The translations under genes were made by a program, and so were the position numbers. Source: Actinernus sp. WN-2022 (Eukaryota > Cnidaria > Anthozoa > Actiniaria > Actinernidae). Taken from it: a DNA stretch of 64,000 nucleotides. The notes below the pieces were generated by a model. That model saw nothing but the letters and a program-made list of their open reading frames with translations, was not told the origin of the DNA and searched no databases. Positions 10,087 through 21,986 of the stretch are shown one piece after another. Position 1 is the stretch's first letter; every line of letters begins with the position of its first letter. Location: assembly GCA_030867875.1 (NCBI GenBank), contig JAOWCC010001501.1, positions 16,087,524 through 16,151,523 on the forward strand, in the 5' to 3' direction.

Positions 10087-10535
10087 TAGCACATTTGATA
10101 TTGGCCTTAAAGTTTAATCCAACTTGGTCTCTCTTCCAAACTTAACATCGCTATGTTTAACTTAGTGTTCAAGGAGTATTTTCGAATAATCAGAATATTT
10201 TAGATCATTATTTGACAGAAGAACAGAACAAAATCTTGTTTAGTTGACATAACCCCTTTTAACTGCACGTGAAGAGGCATGGCGTCGCACACATTTCCAA
10301 CGTTGTTTACAAAAACGTATCGAGAAAATCCCCAATTCTACGTTTAGTACATAGAGGACGCCAACCTACGAAAGTAAATCACTTTTGTCGCGTAGATGTG
10401 AAAAGCGATAAAAGGCAATAAAAGAAACAATAAACACTTAATTTCGTGAGAAAAACACTTGTTCGCGTCCCGTCGTCACATCCGTCGCGCGTATATTGCC
10501 GTCCTTGGTGCGTGAGATCCCTGTTATTAGATAGA

Positions 10536-10811
10536 TTAAAGGCGCTGTGTCATGGTTTTGCGCATGTCTGGAATCAATGTTCGATTGGTGGTCGTTAATT
10601 GGCTTCAAACAGTCAACATCCACTCCCTTAATGCTCCATTGAAATGTTATGCAATATTTTCCTTGGAGACTAGATCTACGCACAGTTTGTCAAAACTTTT
10701 TGTCCCACACGGTGTGCTAGGGTCGTCAGTTTATATGAACATCACTAAAAATAATTACGTTCCGGTCCGGAACGTAAAGGCGTGTCCGTAACCCTGACAC
10801 AACTCCTTTAA
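10536..10811. mobile_element. MITE copy, TTAAAGGGGCTRTGTCA family
   Basis: Ends read TTAAAGGCGCTGTGTCA (left) and, inverted, TTAAAGGAGTTGTGTCA (right), 276 bp apart. The interior carries TTCCGGTCCGGAACG near the right end, a word also present near the left end of the copy at 39811. Confidence 0.7.
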
Positions 10812-11012
10812 GCACCACGTTCTTGAATGTGATTTTGAGCTTTTCAACGTGATGCTAAAATAGCTAGTGACATGAGCTATTATCGCAGTTCGGCCATCTT
10901 GGATAAAACAATGGTTTTCGCCCCGGTAGCCTCGCACTGGTGGGTTTCAGAACGAGTGTATCGGACGAAAACAAAGGATTTTATTCTCCTGGGACTCAAC
11001 ATGGCCGCCACG

Positions 11013-11320
11013 TGATTGTTTTGTGACGTCATCACAGCCGTCGCCGTCCTTGGTGGTTGCGTAAGGCCTTAAAAATAGAAGACGACTGGAGGCACCAAAC
11101 CTGGTTGTAGGAATCAATCACGTTTACTGAGGAATCCCACCCCCTCCCCCCTCCGGTTCAGCCTTTAGACTACTGTTTTGTGACGTCATCACAGCCGTCG
11201 CCGTCCTTGGTGGTTGCGTAAGGCCTTAAAAATAGAAGACGACTAGAGGCACCAAACCTGGTTGTAGGAATCAATCACGTTTACTGAGGAATCCCACCCC
11301 CTCCCCCCTCCCCCCTCCGT
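11013..11320. repeat. Tandem duplication of about 159 bp
   Basis: TGTTTTGTGACGTCATCACA through the polypyrimidine run CCCACCCCCTCCCCCCTCC occurs at about 11016-11150 and again from about 11175, nearly identical. Each copy carries a TGACGTCA (CRE-like) octamer. The polypyrimidine tract is a potential triplex or slippage site. Confidence 0.9.
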
Positions 11321-11524
11321 TTCACCCTAAATTAATTACATATGTATACCCAAGGGAGGGGTGGGTGGATAGATTTCCAGAAACCATGATCGAGTCTCGG
11401 ATGAATCACGATTTCTGAAAAATCCCCACTCACCCCACTGTTTCACCCTAAATTTAACGGTTAATCATTAATTGCGCATGTATACCCAAGGGAGGGTGGG
11501 AGGGGTATATGAAGGACACCTTAC

Positions 11525-11648
11525 CTCCTGATACCATCCAGTGTAAAACTGACCATGTCGATAATTCCTCCAGTGGGTCGAGTCAGCAGGCCTAGAAAAC
11601 CTTTCCCGATGCCCTTGAAGAACCCTTCCACTCCCTCAGACCGCGCGC
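11525..11648 (-). CDS. VPS13A: VPS13 exon, ATG2_C-like region (FFKGIGKG, TRPTGGIIDM)
   Basis: 124 nt, phase 1 in and phase 2 out (AG|GTAAGG). Acceptor TTTGCCAG. GVEGFFKGIGKGFLGLLTRP followed by TGGIIDMVS is the diagnostic GxxGFFKGxGKGxxGxxxRPxGGIIDM block of VPS13A/C. The next exon (phase 2 in, expected to carry the RxRPPR motif) was not found before 8141. Confidence 0.98.
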
Positions 11649-11890
11649 CTGGCAAACATGGAAAATGTGGTTTACTAATGATAAGCACATCACAAACCTA
11701 GCTAGTTTACATATTAGGTACTTACTGACTGAGTGGGAGGGCCGGACGGGTAAATATTTGGCTCGAGGTCGTGTTACTCAGTCAATACGTTTTATATCAT
11801 GTGACTACTTACAAATGGCTAAACAAGAAGCAAACAATCCTGCAAGGCCGGACGGCTAAATCCGGCCCGCTTACGTCAAACACAGTTTTT

Positions 11891-11908
11891 TTGGGGGGGG
11901 GGGGGGGT
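11891..11908 (+). repeat. Poly-G tract
   Basis: A run of about 17 G after TTTTTTT, inside a VPS13 intron near the exon at 11981. Possible G-quadruplex; also an assembly-error hotspot. Confidence 0.85.
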
Positions 11909-11980
11909 AATGTGATAAAGCCTAGTACTAATGCATGCTCATAAGTTTGCAACCAAGAAATGGGTAAAAAACAGCTGTAC

Positions 11981-12026
11981 CTTCTATTGGTTTCATTACA
12001 ACTCCACCAATTCCAAACACCAGACC
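11981..12026 (-). CDS. VPS13A: VPS13 small exon (GIGGVVMKPIEG)
   Basis: 46 nt, phase 0 in and phase 1 out. Acceptor TTTTGCAG, donor GTACAG. GLVFGIGGVVMKPIE matches the family GxxxGxxGIxxKPIEG. Confidence 0.95.
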
Positions 12027-13358
12027 CTGCAAAAGGTATGAATAACAAATAAAGACAGAGAACAAGAAATGTTCTTCAACAACAACCTTCCCTGTGAGTT
12101 GTCCGCGGTGAGAGTGGAACTAAGCCGAAGGTTTTTCAGTACCATTCCGACACAAAAACCCGCCCAAGTGAGCAGCAACTATCCCAGACATTGCACCAAC
12201 TAAATAGATTACATTACGCATGCCCACTCGTCGTCACTGTTTATAACGTTTTGCTTATTACAGCTTGCAATGAAGACAACACTTCCTCTGTAATGCCACG
12301 GCGCGGAAGCCTGGTGAGAACTCACTCCCACATGGATAGCCATAGCTCACTCCCATTTCCCACGCCGAAAAAAATACAGAGCCAAATTGTTGTTATCATT
12401 AAAAATATGGTCGATGTCAACACTAGAAAGTAATAATAATAGTGAACATTTATATAGCGATAATTCCCTATAGTCCATTAGCGCTTCACATTAATAATTG
12501 GCCAGGAAAATGTATCTTTACATTAATAATATACAACTTACAGTCGGCTAATATAAATATCTAATTTAAACTGTTACGTGTTTCTTCATGTAAAGGTATA
12601 CAAACTTAAAAAAAACATCTGATCGTTTAAAATTGGCTGATATGATGGTCTCGAAGTATATTTAACTTCATATAAATATGGTCGTTGAACATACTAATTT
12701 TATAAGAACATGTGTTTCTAGGTGTTATATATTACAGAAAAGCTTTTTTGAAAATATAGGTTTTTATAAGTTTTTTAAACCTTCTAGTGATTGAGAACTC
12801 CTTATGTCATCAGGTAATGAGTTCCACAATGTGGGAGCAGCAACCGAAAAGGTTCTGGAAACTTCGTAATTTATATTGCACTACTTCTTGGCAGTGTTTG
12901 AAGAGGATCTGATCTGACGCTTAGGCCGTTGGGCTTGATTAAATCCTTTATGTAAATAGGAGCAATGTCATCAAGACATTTAAAAGTTAATAACAAATAA
13001 ATTAAATAAAGTACAAGAAATGCAATACAACCAAACAATAAAGAACATTATAAAATAATTTAGATAGTACGCGCGTTCTAATTGGCTGATAGCCATGTTT
13101 TCATTAGCCTGTGCTTCTGTGCAAGTGCTTCTTTTATCAAAATAATTACTTTATAAAAGAAATGAAACAGATTTTCCGTGGTTGCACAGGCCCATGCAAA
13201 CCTCGATAAGTTTGGGAGAATTCTCGAACAGGTACAAACACTCGACCTGCGGTCTCGTATTTGTTCTGCTCTTGAATTCTCCCAAACTTACCTCGGTTTG
13301 CACGAGCCTTGTGCAAATACGGAAGATCTGTTTCATTTCTTAAATGAAAACTTCTTAC
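12027..13358. other. VPS13 intron
   Basis: AT-rich. Contains a dispersed-repeat word AACATTTATATAGCG near 12446 (also near 37680), then a fold-back at 13154-13346. No coding signal apart from the exon just beyond. Confidence 0.5.
13154..13346. mobile_element. Fold-back element (palindromic MITE)
   Basis: AAAGAAATGAAACAGATTTTCC at the left and its inverted match AGATCTGTTTCATTTCTTA at the right; arms pair through TTTGGGAGAATTC words around a centre near 13245. The right end abuts the donor of the VPS13 exon at 13359. Confidence 0.8.
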
Positions 13359-13436
13359 CATCACTAAACTCTTTCCACCCATCATGAGCCCTTGACCAAT
13401 CCCCTTCGGCTCCACGTGCATGCGCATACGACGTTT
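13359..13436 (-). CDS. VPS13A: VPS13 exon, ATG2_C-like region (KRRMRMHVEPKGIGQGL)
   Basis: 26 codons, phase 0/0. Acceptor TTGATTTTAG, donor GTAAGA. KRRMRMHVEPKGIGQGLMMG corresponds to the QKRRxxMxxxPxxxxxGxxxGGKGL segment. Confidence 0.95.
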
Positions 13437-13685
13437 CTAAAATCAAACTTTACATCAACCTCTTTCACCTCGATAAATTTATTTCCACAACACTGTCTTC
13501 AACAAACTACGTTGTTTTAGTCGAGTAGAACTTGGATGTAAGTAAAACTGCCCTTGATTAGGAAAGAGGGGAGAGCAAAAAAGAAAGAGTTTTTTATGTA
13601 GTCTCCACCCAATTTTCTTTTCTCGACTAGATCGGCGATGACATACAGATGCATTGTGGGTCATCGCTCCAAGTGTGAATACTAC

Positions 13686-13928
13686 TTAAAGGGGCCGCAG
13701 TGTAAAATACAACTTTTCAGAGAAATTTAGATCAACTTGAAATCGGTTCACTGTAAACAAAATCAAGTTTCTAGAATGATCCAATTTAATCTTTGTCACA
13801 CTATCGAAAACGTTTGAAAAGCATATCAGGACATTCACATGGTATTTCTCTTCTATCTCAGTGTGTTATTTTTGTAGTTTTGTCTAAAGGAAAATGTTCA
13901 ATTACTATAGATTGACATAGCCCCTTTC
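13686..13928. mobile_element. Possible MITE copy, TTAAAGGGGC family
   Basis: TTAAAGGGGCCGCAGTGTAA at the left and TTGACATAGCCCCTTTC at the right match the ends of the family at 10536 and 39811, with a diverged left end. Confidence 0.5.
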
Positions 13929-14367
13929 CGTGTACTCATATTTGTCTTTCCATATCATTCGTTTCTGATTTAAAGTCTAGATATTACACTGAACCCATTT
14001 AAATCGTTTGTCTACGTACACTGCAGTACGTAGTAAGGACTCTTGACAGATGGACATCAATATCAACAATAGGCCTTTTACAGGAAACAGTCACGTGCTG
14101 ATATATCACTTCACTAACGTAACGAATGAATTGAGCTTGTGATCCCATGGGGAAGGCTTTACTGGATGGCAAACAATCTTTAAAAACGCTGTTTTAGAAA
14201 GATCGACAATCGATTGGAGGTGGAAAATAGCATTTAACAAACAGGTTTTGCTAATAACACTACCGATCTCGTACAAGTGCATTTAAATAAATGAAGTCAG
14301 ATATTTTTGCTCTCCAGTACAACCACGTCATTGTATTCCTGCAAAAGGCCCATTTCACTCCACTCAC

Positions 14368-14453
14368 CATTCTGTAATCAGTGTCGAAGGTCAGTGTAGC
14401 CACAGCCTGGCCGATGGAGCCTGTGATACGTGAGAACGCTCCAGCGGTACCAC
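14368..14453 (-). CDS. VPS13A: VPS13 exon, ATG2_C-like region (GGTAGAFSRITGSIG)
   Basis: 86 nt, phase 1 in and phase 0 out. Acceptor TTTGGTTCAG, donor GTGAGT. GGTAGAFSRITGSIGQAVAT then TFDTDYRM matches GGxAGAxSxITGxxGKGxAxxTxDxxYQ. Confidence 0.98.
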
Positions 14454-14486
14454 CTGAACCAAATAAGGAGTTGAATCGTGGAAGTT

Positions 14487-14900
14487 AGAACGATTCACAA
14501 CTGAGTGTCGTAAAACCAAAGTCAAAGTAATTACAGAGCTAATCACAGGAAAAGCGCAATGAGCCAATCACAGGAGCAGGTGAAAAACGTAATGAGCCAA
14601 TACGGGAGCAAGTAAAAAACGTAATGAGCCAATCACGGGAGCAAGTAAACACATGCACAATGAGCGAATCACAGAAGCAAGTAAAACCACAATGAGCCAA
14701 TCACGGGAGCAAGTAAAAACACAATAAGCCAATCACAGCAGCAAGTAAAACCACAATGAGCCAATTACGGGAGCAAGTAAAAACACAATGAGCCAATCAC
14801 AGGAGCAAGTAAAACCACAATGAGCCAATCACGGGAGCAAGTAAAAACACAATGAGCCAATCACAGAAGCAAGTAAAAACACAATGAGGCAATCATGAAC
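14487..14900. repeat. 32-bp minisatellite, about 11 copies, with one flanking MITE-like end
   Basis: Units of the form GAGCCAATCACAGGAGCAAG plus TAAAAACACAAT recur every 32 bp (30 bp in variants) from about 14545 to 14893. On the left, AACTGAGTGTCGTAAAACCAAAG matches the terminal inverted repeat of the larger array at 29917-31034, where the same satellite occurs in opposite orientation. Confidence 0.92.
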
Positions 14901-15065
14901 TGGAGCAATTTGTGATTGTTTCTTTCTTGAACCACAGAATGGTAAGCCCCTATTGAGTTCTAGACATCTAAGGTAACGAATCAAATCCCAGGTGAATATG
15001 AGTTCAGTAATTCACAGTAGGTACAGTGAGATAGATCTAGATCAAGTTATGTTCGCGACACTCAC

Positions 15066-15141
15066 CCACTACGTGGCCAAGAAGACTCTTTACGCCTCTA
15101 GCAAGACCCTCAGCAAACTCTTGTGGTCCATAGATGATCCC
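15066..15141 (-). CDS. VPS13A: VPS13 exon, ATG2_C-like region (GPQEFAEGLARGVKSLLGH)
   Basis: 76 nt, phase 0 in and phase 1 out. Acceptor ATATTAAAG, donor GTGAGT. GPQEFAEGLARGVKSLLGHV matches QGPEEFAEGLxxGVRSLxGHxVG. It follows a 14.2-kb intron. Confidence 0.98.
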
Positions 15142-15314
15142 CTTTAATATATAAATGATAGCACAGTATTAAACTTCAAATTGTGGGTTGCATGATGGCC
15201 ATGCTGGTTGGTAATGAACAAAAGATAACTAAAAAAATCAATCAATTTTAACGGGACGTGAAACAACCAAAGGGGCTGATTAAAGTCAGCACCTGGCTAA
15301 TCCACAGATCTAAC

Positions 15315-15459
15315 TGGAATTTAGTGAGTTGGTTTTTGTGGAGGGAGGAAAACCGGAGAAGAAACCCTCACAGCAAGAGTGCGATACCACCAAACTTAAC
15401 TCGCATGTTACCGGGCCACAGAGGTGAGAGGCGAACGGCTTGCGCCACCCCGGCTCCCC
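15315..15459 (-). mobile_element. tRNA-derived SINE
   Basis: On the minus strand a tRNA-like head (GGGGAGCCGGGGTGGCGCAA, then CTCTGTGGCCCGG) is followed by a core with TTTTCCTCCCTCCACAAAA and ACCAAC. The same head and core recur at 37338-37498 and the core at 56925. The internal promoter boxes are degraded. Confidence 0.75.
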
Positions 15460-15553
15460 ATCAGCCTTGTCAGCTACATTTGTTATACCAACCAACATGG
15501 CTACTAAGCTTATTAACATTGTATTCTCTAACACGGGACAACACGGTATCTTC

Positions 15554-15960
15554 CTTAGATTGACTATTATCATCAATTGTCAAAATCGCTAGAATTGATT
15601 ATAATCCTCAATTTAACCTCGAGGTTAAAACCAGTCAAGTATAAAGATAAACAATTGTCGAATTCCGAACGGCGGTAGACGCGCTTAGTGTAGTGGTCAT
15701 GACGTCTGTACTACCAAGCACTACATGCAAACGGCTACGAGTTCGAGCCCGAACGCTCAAAAAAAAAATTTTCTCTCGTTTACCTTCCTTTCTTGTTTAC
15801 CTGTGAACCCTAGCTCTAGGTGAGTGAGAACCCGTCGTTTACCCGTGAACTCGTCCGATGGTTAGGGTTTGGTTTGTAGTTCGGGTTAGGGTTTGTCTTA
15901 GAATGATGATTATAATCAATTCTAGCGATTTTGACAATTGATGATAATAGTCAATCTAAG
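15554..15960. mobile_element. TIR element with perfect 53-bp ends enclosing a tRNA-like Pol III unit
   Basis: 15554-15606 and 15908-15960 are exact reverse complements (ends CTTAGATTGACTATTATCAT). Inside, about 15677-15756, is a tRNA-like stretch with an A-box-like TTAGTGTAGTGG and a B-box-like GAGTTCGAGCCC followed by a run of A. Exact arms suggest a young insertion. No obvious target duplication is seen. Confidence 0.85.
15677..15756 (+). ncRNA. tRNA-like Pol III unit (SINE head or tRNA pseudogene)
   Basis: A-box-like and B-box-like words are about 55 bp apart with CTACC and TACATGC between them, and an A-run then T-run follows. The acceptor-stem halves do not pair well, so this is not a functional tRNA. 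Confidence 0.5.
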
Positions 15961-16018
15961 AGAGATGACGCGTTGCACGGGAAGGACGAAGAAAGCGCGC
16001 AAAGACCAAGGGAAGGTC

Positions 16019-16041
16019 AACAACAACAACAACAACAACAA
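16019..16041 (+). repeat. (CAA)n microsatellite
   Basis: About seven CAA units. Confidence 0.9.
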
Positions 16042-17549
16042 GTTTATTTCGTACTTTAATAGGTTACATATTTACAGAGGAGAGATCAACTATATAGAAA
16101 GATGGAAAGTAACAAAGTTAAGTACAGGTCATCTGAAAATAACCATACGGCTAATCTAAGTCAGATGACACTATTTGCAGACTGATAATTTAAATATATT
16201 AATAAGGTCAGTTACAGCATGGACGGTAAGGAGAAATAAAATAGTAAAATATGACAGTAAAGTAATATAATAACATACTTAAACATTGAAACTAAACCTA
16301 ACAAAACAGTGCTGCAGATTATATACAAAATGAATAGAAAATACATGTTGAATAAATAGAAAGGAGGACAGATGGTATTCAGGTGATTTTATTATAGGAA
16401 TCTATAAGTAAACTTAGTTTGAGAAGCGCCTGGCAGATTGGCGTGGTCAATTTCTGGAAGGAATTTGTCGATTTCTGGTTTTAAAAACACCTTTTTTCGT
16501 GTTTTAGCTACTCTTTTGGAAGTTGATCGGCATTACCACAAGAAAGAAAGTATTTGTACAAGATCAGTTTTAGTGGACTTTGAGGTCTTGAAGTCTAAAT
16601 ATGACCAAAGAGAGCGAAGAATTCGTGGATGAGCAGAATTGATCGCATCGCGCAGAATGACCTTTGTTTCATGGACATATTCAAATGAGCTGCCCTTACA
16701 CAATAGACCGTGGAAAACGATTTTTGATTGGTCCAAGCAGTCACGTGAAGTTATTTACGTCACTTCAACGCAAAGCCAAACCTGTCAATCTCACGTTGAT
16801 TGATAGATAAAACTTGTACACAAATTCTCCAGAGTTATCAATAAAAGTAACATGCAGAAGCATTAATTAGAACCAACTCTAAGTATCATTACTTCAAAAA
16901 CTCATGAATAATTAATGAGAATGTTGTCCAATCAGATGAAGCAAATCAGTCACGTGCATGCCCATTTATACCTGATAAAATCCCATCATTCTAGAAGGCC
17001 CGCAGAGGGATTTTAATTTTGTCCCAGGGGAAACGGGGTTAATGATTGAGACAATGGAATTTCTATTGATGTTTCAGCTTTCTCATTGAATTGCAAATTA
17101 GGATGAACGTTTTATATAAAGAATACTAATGAACATGAAATTTTATATAAAGTTTCATCCTAATTAAGAATTCACTGATAAAGACCCAAAGATAGCAAAA
17201 AGTACACGGAACATAAGGTACCTAGATAATAAATTTTGCACTAGATTTACTAATATCAGCAGACTACCGAGATACACAGATAATATTTTTTAAATGAAGG
17301 TATCCAACTTGTTTACCGAGCCACTGTTTAGTTCCAATTATTAAACCAAACTCAAAGCCGTAAAATAATAAAAACGCGCATTAAACTTACATATTTTGTG
17401 CCGGAGTCAAAAATTTAGAGTCTGCCGTCATGTCAGTCACATCGCTTTCCAAGTCTTGAACTTTATCGAGGTAAACCACGACACCAAATCCTTCAAGTGC
17501 AGATTCTACTTGCATTGCGAAACGCCGCTTCAAACAACTTAGTATGGTA

Positions 17550-17735
17550 ATTACTCCGGCGCTGCTATGGCAGCAGCCGGAGTCTTAAAATGCAGACTGT
17601 GTCTTTTTTTTGTTATTATTATTATTATTATTAATGTTCAGTACTGTAAAATTTTTGATCAGTTTTGACCTTTGCCGCTAACAATGTGGGTCGGAGACGC
17701 TGTGATCGAGCGATAAAGAGGGCATGCGCATTAGT
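17550..17735 (+). repeat. Dispersed 180-bp repeat, copy 1
   Basis: Begins ATTACTCCGGCGCTGCTATG, where CTCCGGC and GCCGGAG flank an inner GCTGCTATGGCAGC hairpin, and ends near GGGTCGGAGACGCTGTGATC then GGCATGCGCATTA. A second copy lies at 21811-21986. An imperfect (TTA)n tract (about 17613-17632) interrupts this copy. Confidence 0.85.
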
Positions 17736-18956
17736 TGAAAGATAAATGTTCCCTTGAGAGTTTTAGAGGGTTTAAGGCTACCGTCACGACGTCATGAAGT
17801 ACTTAATTTGCCTCAATCGTCTCTCTAACCGAATTATTAAACTGGAGGAAGTATTGTTGACTCAGGCGAAACTACGGCGCCTTCTAGTCTAGGACCGTAT
17901 GAGTCATTGATAAAAAACTGAAAACATAGCTATCGAAATACAATCTGGGATCAGATCTTCTAGTCAGACGCCAGATAAGAGGTCAAGCAATTAGACTAAA
18001 CCAATTAACGTAAATGACAAGAGATCAATTTCGTCTGATATGACCAAGCTTTAATCTCATACAAGCGTTCAACGAAGACACTGGGTTTATAGGGCTCATG
18101 CTTCACGAAAAACCTATTTTGCTTTCGTCTGTGCAAACGGTTACCGTTAAATTGTACTACACAACGCTCTCGCTCTAAGGCATTCAATTAGAAAAGCATC
18201 TATATTTGTTCACATGACTGTTGCAATGGAGATTCAGGTTGTTCAAAGCGGGACAAATTCTGGCGAGTTTCACGTAAATATCCTGAAGAACTGAACCGGA
18301 GACCGTTTTAGGAAATCGAAGGAGGTCAGTTGACTCGATCTTGAAAAATCCATTTTGCATTCGTCTGTGCAAATGGTTACTCGAGAAGAGACGGGAACTG
18401 CTTGATAATCAGAGCTCACAAAGAGAGAGCACTACATAGCCGCCATTTGGAAGATAAATTATGGATTTGATCTTGTCGATGCTAGAGTTTTAAATACCCC
18501 ATTCCACCGGAGAAAAATACGAAACGGGAAGCTAGTGATTCTACTGAATAGACGACGTTTAAACTGGGGGCAAAGCGAATCAGTTGACACACTGACTGAA
18601 AATTTCCGAAGAAAGTTCCGTTGCAATCTACTACGGTTTGTTTGTTGTGAGATTTTCGAGATATGTTTGAGAATTTTGGCTATTTAATGATTTGAATAAC
18701 TCATGAGCTTCGATTCATTCAACGATCGTTAAAATTACTACACAACGCTCTCGCTCGAAGGTATTCCGATTATAATTCAATTGTTTGTTGTCGATGTTGT
18801 AATCGGGATTATTTTTGGCGAGTTTCAATTCAGTATTAAACCGGATATCAAATTTCTGGTGTTGTGCCGTAAACTAGCCAAATTTCCTCATCTGTTCTCC
18901 TTCCAGGGACACAATTTTTTTGGAAAATACAAGAGTGCTTGTAGTCAGAGCGTATT

Positions 18957-19128
18957 AACTAGGTGTATCAACGTCCTGAAATTCAGGACAATGAACAACT
19001 CTATTGTTTTCTTTCGTTCTTTGTATTTCAGGGTATTGTTTTGCTGTAGTTCATTGTATTCTGGGGTTAGGGTTCTTTGTATTTCAGGGTATGGTTTTGC
19101 TGTAGTTCATTGTCGTTGATACACCTAG
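18957..19128. mobile_element. Short TIR element (CTAGGTGTATCAACG ends)
   Basis: CTAGGTGTATCAACG at 18959 and its inverse at the right end. The interior has two copies of a CTTTGTATTTCAGGGTAT plus GGTTTTGCTGTAGTTCATTG segment, one diverged. Confidence 0.75.
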
Positions 19129-21810
19129 AAAGAGAATGTAAGCGGGAACGAACAACCGAAGCAAATTAACACTCGCTCGATTGAAAGTCGTTTCAGAGAT
19201 TCCGTAAATTATGTTCCAGACAAGATATTTACTCTTGTGGGCCTCTCAACACTTTCTCCACTGTGCTTTCCTTTTCTGTAAAACCTTTCTGCGGCGACAT
19301 TTCATTGTTCCTTATTAAACAGCCCTCGTTTACAACGATCGTTTATTATAGTGAAAGCAATTTTAAAAGTTTGGTTGGTTGTTTCGCGTGGTCGTAGATT
19401 GGAACGAGACATATCCAAAAGGTCAAGACATGCGGACGGACCGGAAATGAGCTATGTTACAACACTCTTTGGCGTTACCCTAGAATAACACAGGTAGCCC
19501 GAAAATACATAGAGTACAGTACCGCACTGATAACAATAAGACAACATAGGTAGCCCGGGAATACAAAGTCGGAACGCAAACTGATAACACAGGTAACCCG
19601 GAACAACTAAGCCGATAACATATATTTTTATTATTATGATTTTGTGTTCATTAAATCCATTTATCTATTTTATATGTTATATAATTTGTATGTTCACTGT
19701 ACGTGTACGATGTGTTAATATATTTATATATTAATTATACTTTATTCCAATAATTTTAATTAAGTCTTTCTTTTCTTTTATATTCACTTTGTAACTCTGT
19801 AATCCTAAGTCTACCTACTGTTTTTGTTCTATTACATTTCGTACAAATCAGGCTTTATTGTTCTTAAGTTCTATACATGAATGTAACCAAATCTACTTGC
19901 TATCCAACCATTTACGGCAGTCAGCTCGAAAGCTTGTACTCCTTTGACTGCCGTACACATATTACTTGTTCGACTTTAATTTTTCTTGTAAACTATTCTA
20001 CTATAACTTGCTTAATTTGTCACTTGTAATTCTTTGTTAAACAGTGTAAAATAAAACCTGAATTGAATTGTAAAACATAAATGGATACTCTCAGAATTTT
20101 TTGGTTGTAAAACAAATCCTACCAGCAGACATTAGCTGTGTGCGTACTACCCAATACCGATGTGACGTGCGTGGGTACTTCTGCGAACAAATATTTTTAT
20201 TGACCACAATCCGACAAATTGAGTATCAGACTAATCAAAAACATTCCTCGCATGCAACGATTCATGGGCGCACACGGGGTTACAGGTAGTAACACAATCG
20301 GCTGCTTTTGCAGCTTCACGCGGCATTTACACAGGTAACCCGAAACAAGTAAGACGATAACATTGTTTTGAATTGTAAATGTTGGTTAATTAAACGATGA
20401 CGCGCTAGCTGGTATACTCGTGTTCACTCGTGTGGAGTTCTAGATCAGATCCTCATAGTGTTTGGATGGAATTGTTTTGGGGGCTGTGTATACCGCACTG
20501 ATAACACAGGTAACCCGAAACAACTAAGATAATAACACAATTTTATTATTCATTTTTTTATAATAATAATTTTTGAATTTATTTATGAATCGCTAGTCCA
20601 CTCGTGTTATGACTCATGTGGAGTTTTAGATCAGTTCGTTAGCATTTGTATCCTAGTATTTTTCGGCTATCTGTGAGAGTATCAAGAGTATTCTGGTTTA
20701 CTTGACCTCGCTCGTGCTCACTCCTGTTCTATACTTGTGTTCACTCGTGTTGTAACTCATGTGAAGTTATCAGATCAACTGTCAGTGCGTACTTTCGCAT
20801 CTGATTGTGCGATCTTACTGTGCCAAATACGCAGGTTTATGAACCCATCCGCGTTGCAAAAGATACGCCGGAGTTCAAGCTGCGTGCAGCTTCTTGTTGT
20901 ATTTATAATAGAAATCACGGAAGCATCCCAAGAATGCGTGATTTTATTGGCGGCTCAGCGTGCTCGATAATTTCTTTCCGCGTCAGATTTTATAATTTTA
21001 TAAAACCAACAGAAGATGGTTCTCATATGTCTTATAACAAAATATTGCACTTATGAGGTCTTTAAAAGGTATTATTAAATGCACTCGCGTTCCATTCGTG
21101 CGGTATTCGTAAAGTATTTGACCTAAAAAAACAGACCTTGTGGCCGAGTTTGAGTACGAGACTCCGCAAACGAGTTTCCTGCGGAGGCGGCTATTCGAAA
21201 TCAATCCCCAGAGATTTAATTCGGACAAAGGCCATGTTGAATGAACTAACAAGAGAGCTAACGAGGCAGACTTATTGTCAAGGGAGCCAAGATGGCGGCG
21301 ATAATGTTACATGCACTCCAGCAATATGCCGTAGTCTTTAGTGCATAATTATGAAATAGAAAACATTTTCCGTGTTTCCATAGCTAGAGTTATGAGCAAT
21401 TATAGAATACCCCGTAACTTTTGAAGCTACTACCTAGGAAACCTTGGCACCGCGTACCGATATGCGTGATTCTTCGAATTGATAATAACTGCAGATAAAC
21501 GGTAACTATCTATCTGGGGTTGCATGGGCTCCTGCAATGGCAATATGGGAACATTTCAATGCTATTTCGAGTTCTTCCACAAGTGTTCAGTTCTATAACT
21601 CTATAATATGGAACACTGAAGTTCTTTTTTTAATTTCCGCGCATTAACTTGAGTTTTAAATAAACTGTCTATTCTCAGATAATTCAGATCAATCACGGTT
21701 TCTGGGAAACCCCCATCAGTTCACCCTAACCTTTAATGGTTAATAAAACGATGCCATATCCGGTGAGCAGTTTCCCAGAAACCGGCGGATTGGGCCGATA
21801 GTTCTTTCTA

Positions 21811-21986
21811 ATTACTCCGGCGCTGCTATGGCAGCAGCCGGAGTCTTAAAATGCAGTCTGTGTCTTTTTTTAATTTTTATTTTTAATGTTTCTTGTAAAA
21901 TTTTTGATCAGTTCTGACCTTTGCAACTAACAATGTGGGTCGGAGACGCTGTGATCGAGCGATAAAGCAGGAGGCATGCGCATTAA
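21811..21986 (+). repeat. Dispersed 180-bp repeat, copy 2
   Basis: Near-identical to 17550-17735 at both ends (ATTACTCCGGCGCTGCTATG and GGCATGCGCATTA), with a different AT-rich middle. Confidence 0.85.

Larger units (their letters stand above)
8142..11524. other. VPS13 intron(s) containing an unlocated exon
   Basis: Holds the direct repeats at 8235, the hAT-like MITE at 9613, the TTAAAGG MITE at 10536 and the duplication at 11013. A small VPS13 exon entering in phase 2 and leaving in phase 0, coding for the RxRPPR segment, is expected here but I could not find it on the minus strand. The small plus-strand frame at 8747-8932 resembles nothing I know. Confidence 0.5.

Noticed and set aside
15677..15756. 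A functional tRNA gene.
   Set aside because: A- and B-box-like words exist but the acceptor stem and anticodon arm do not fold.
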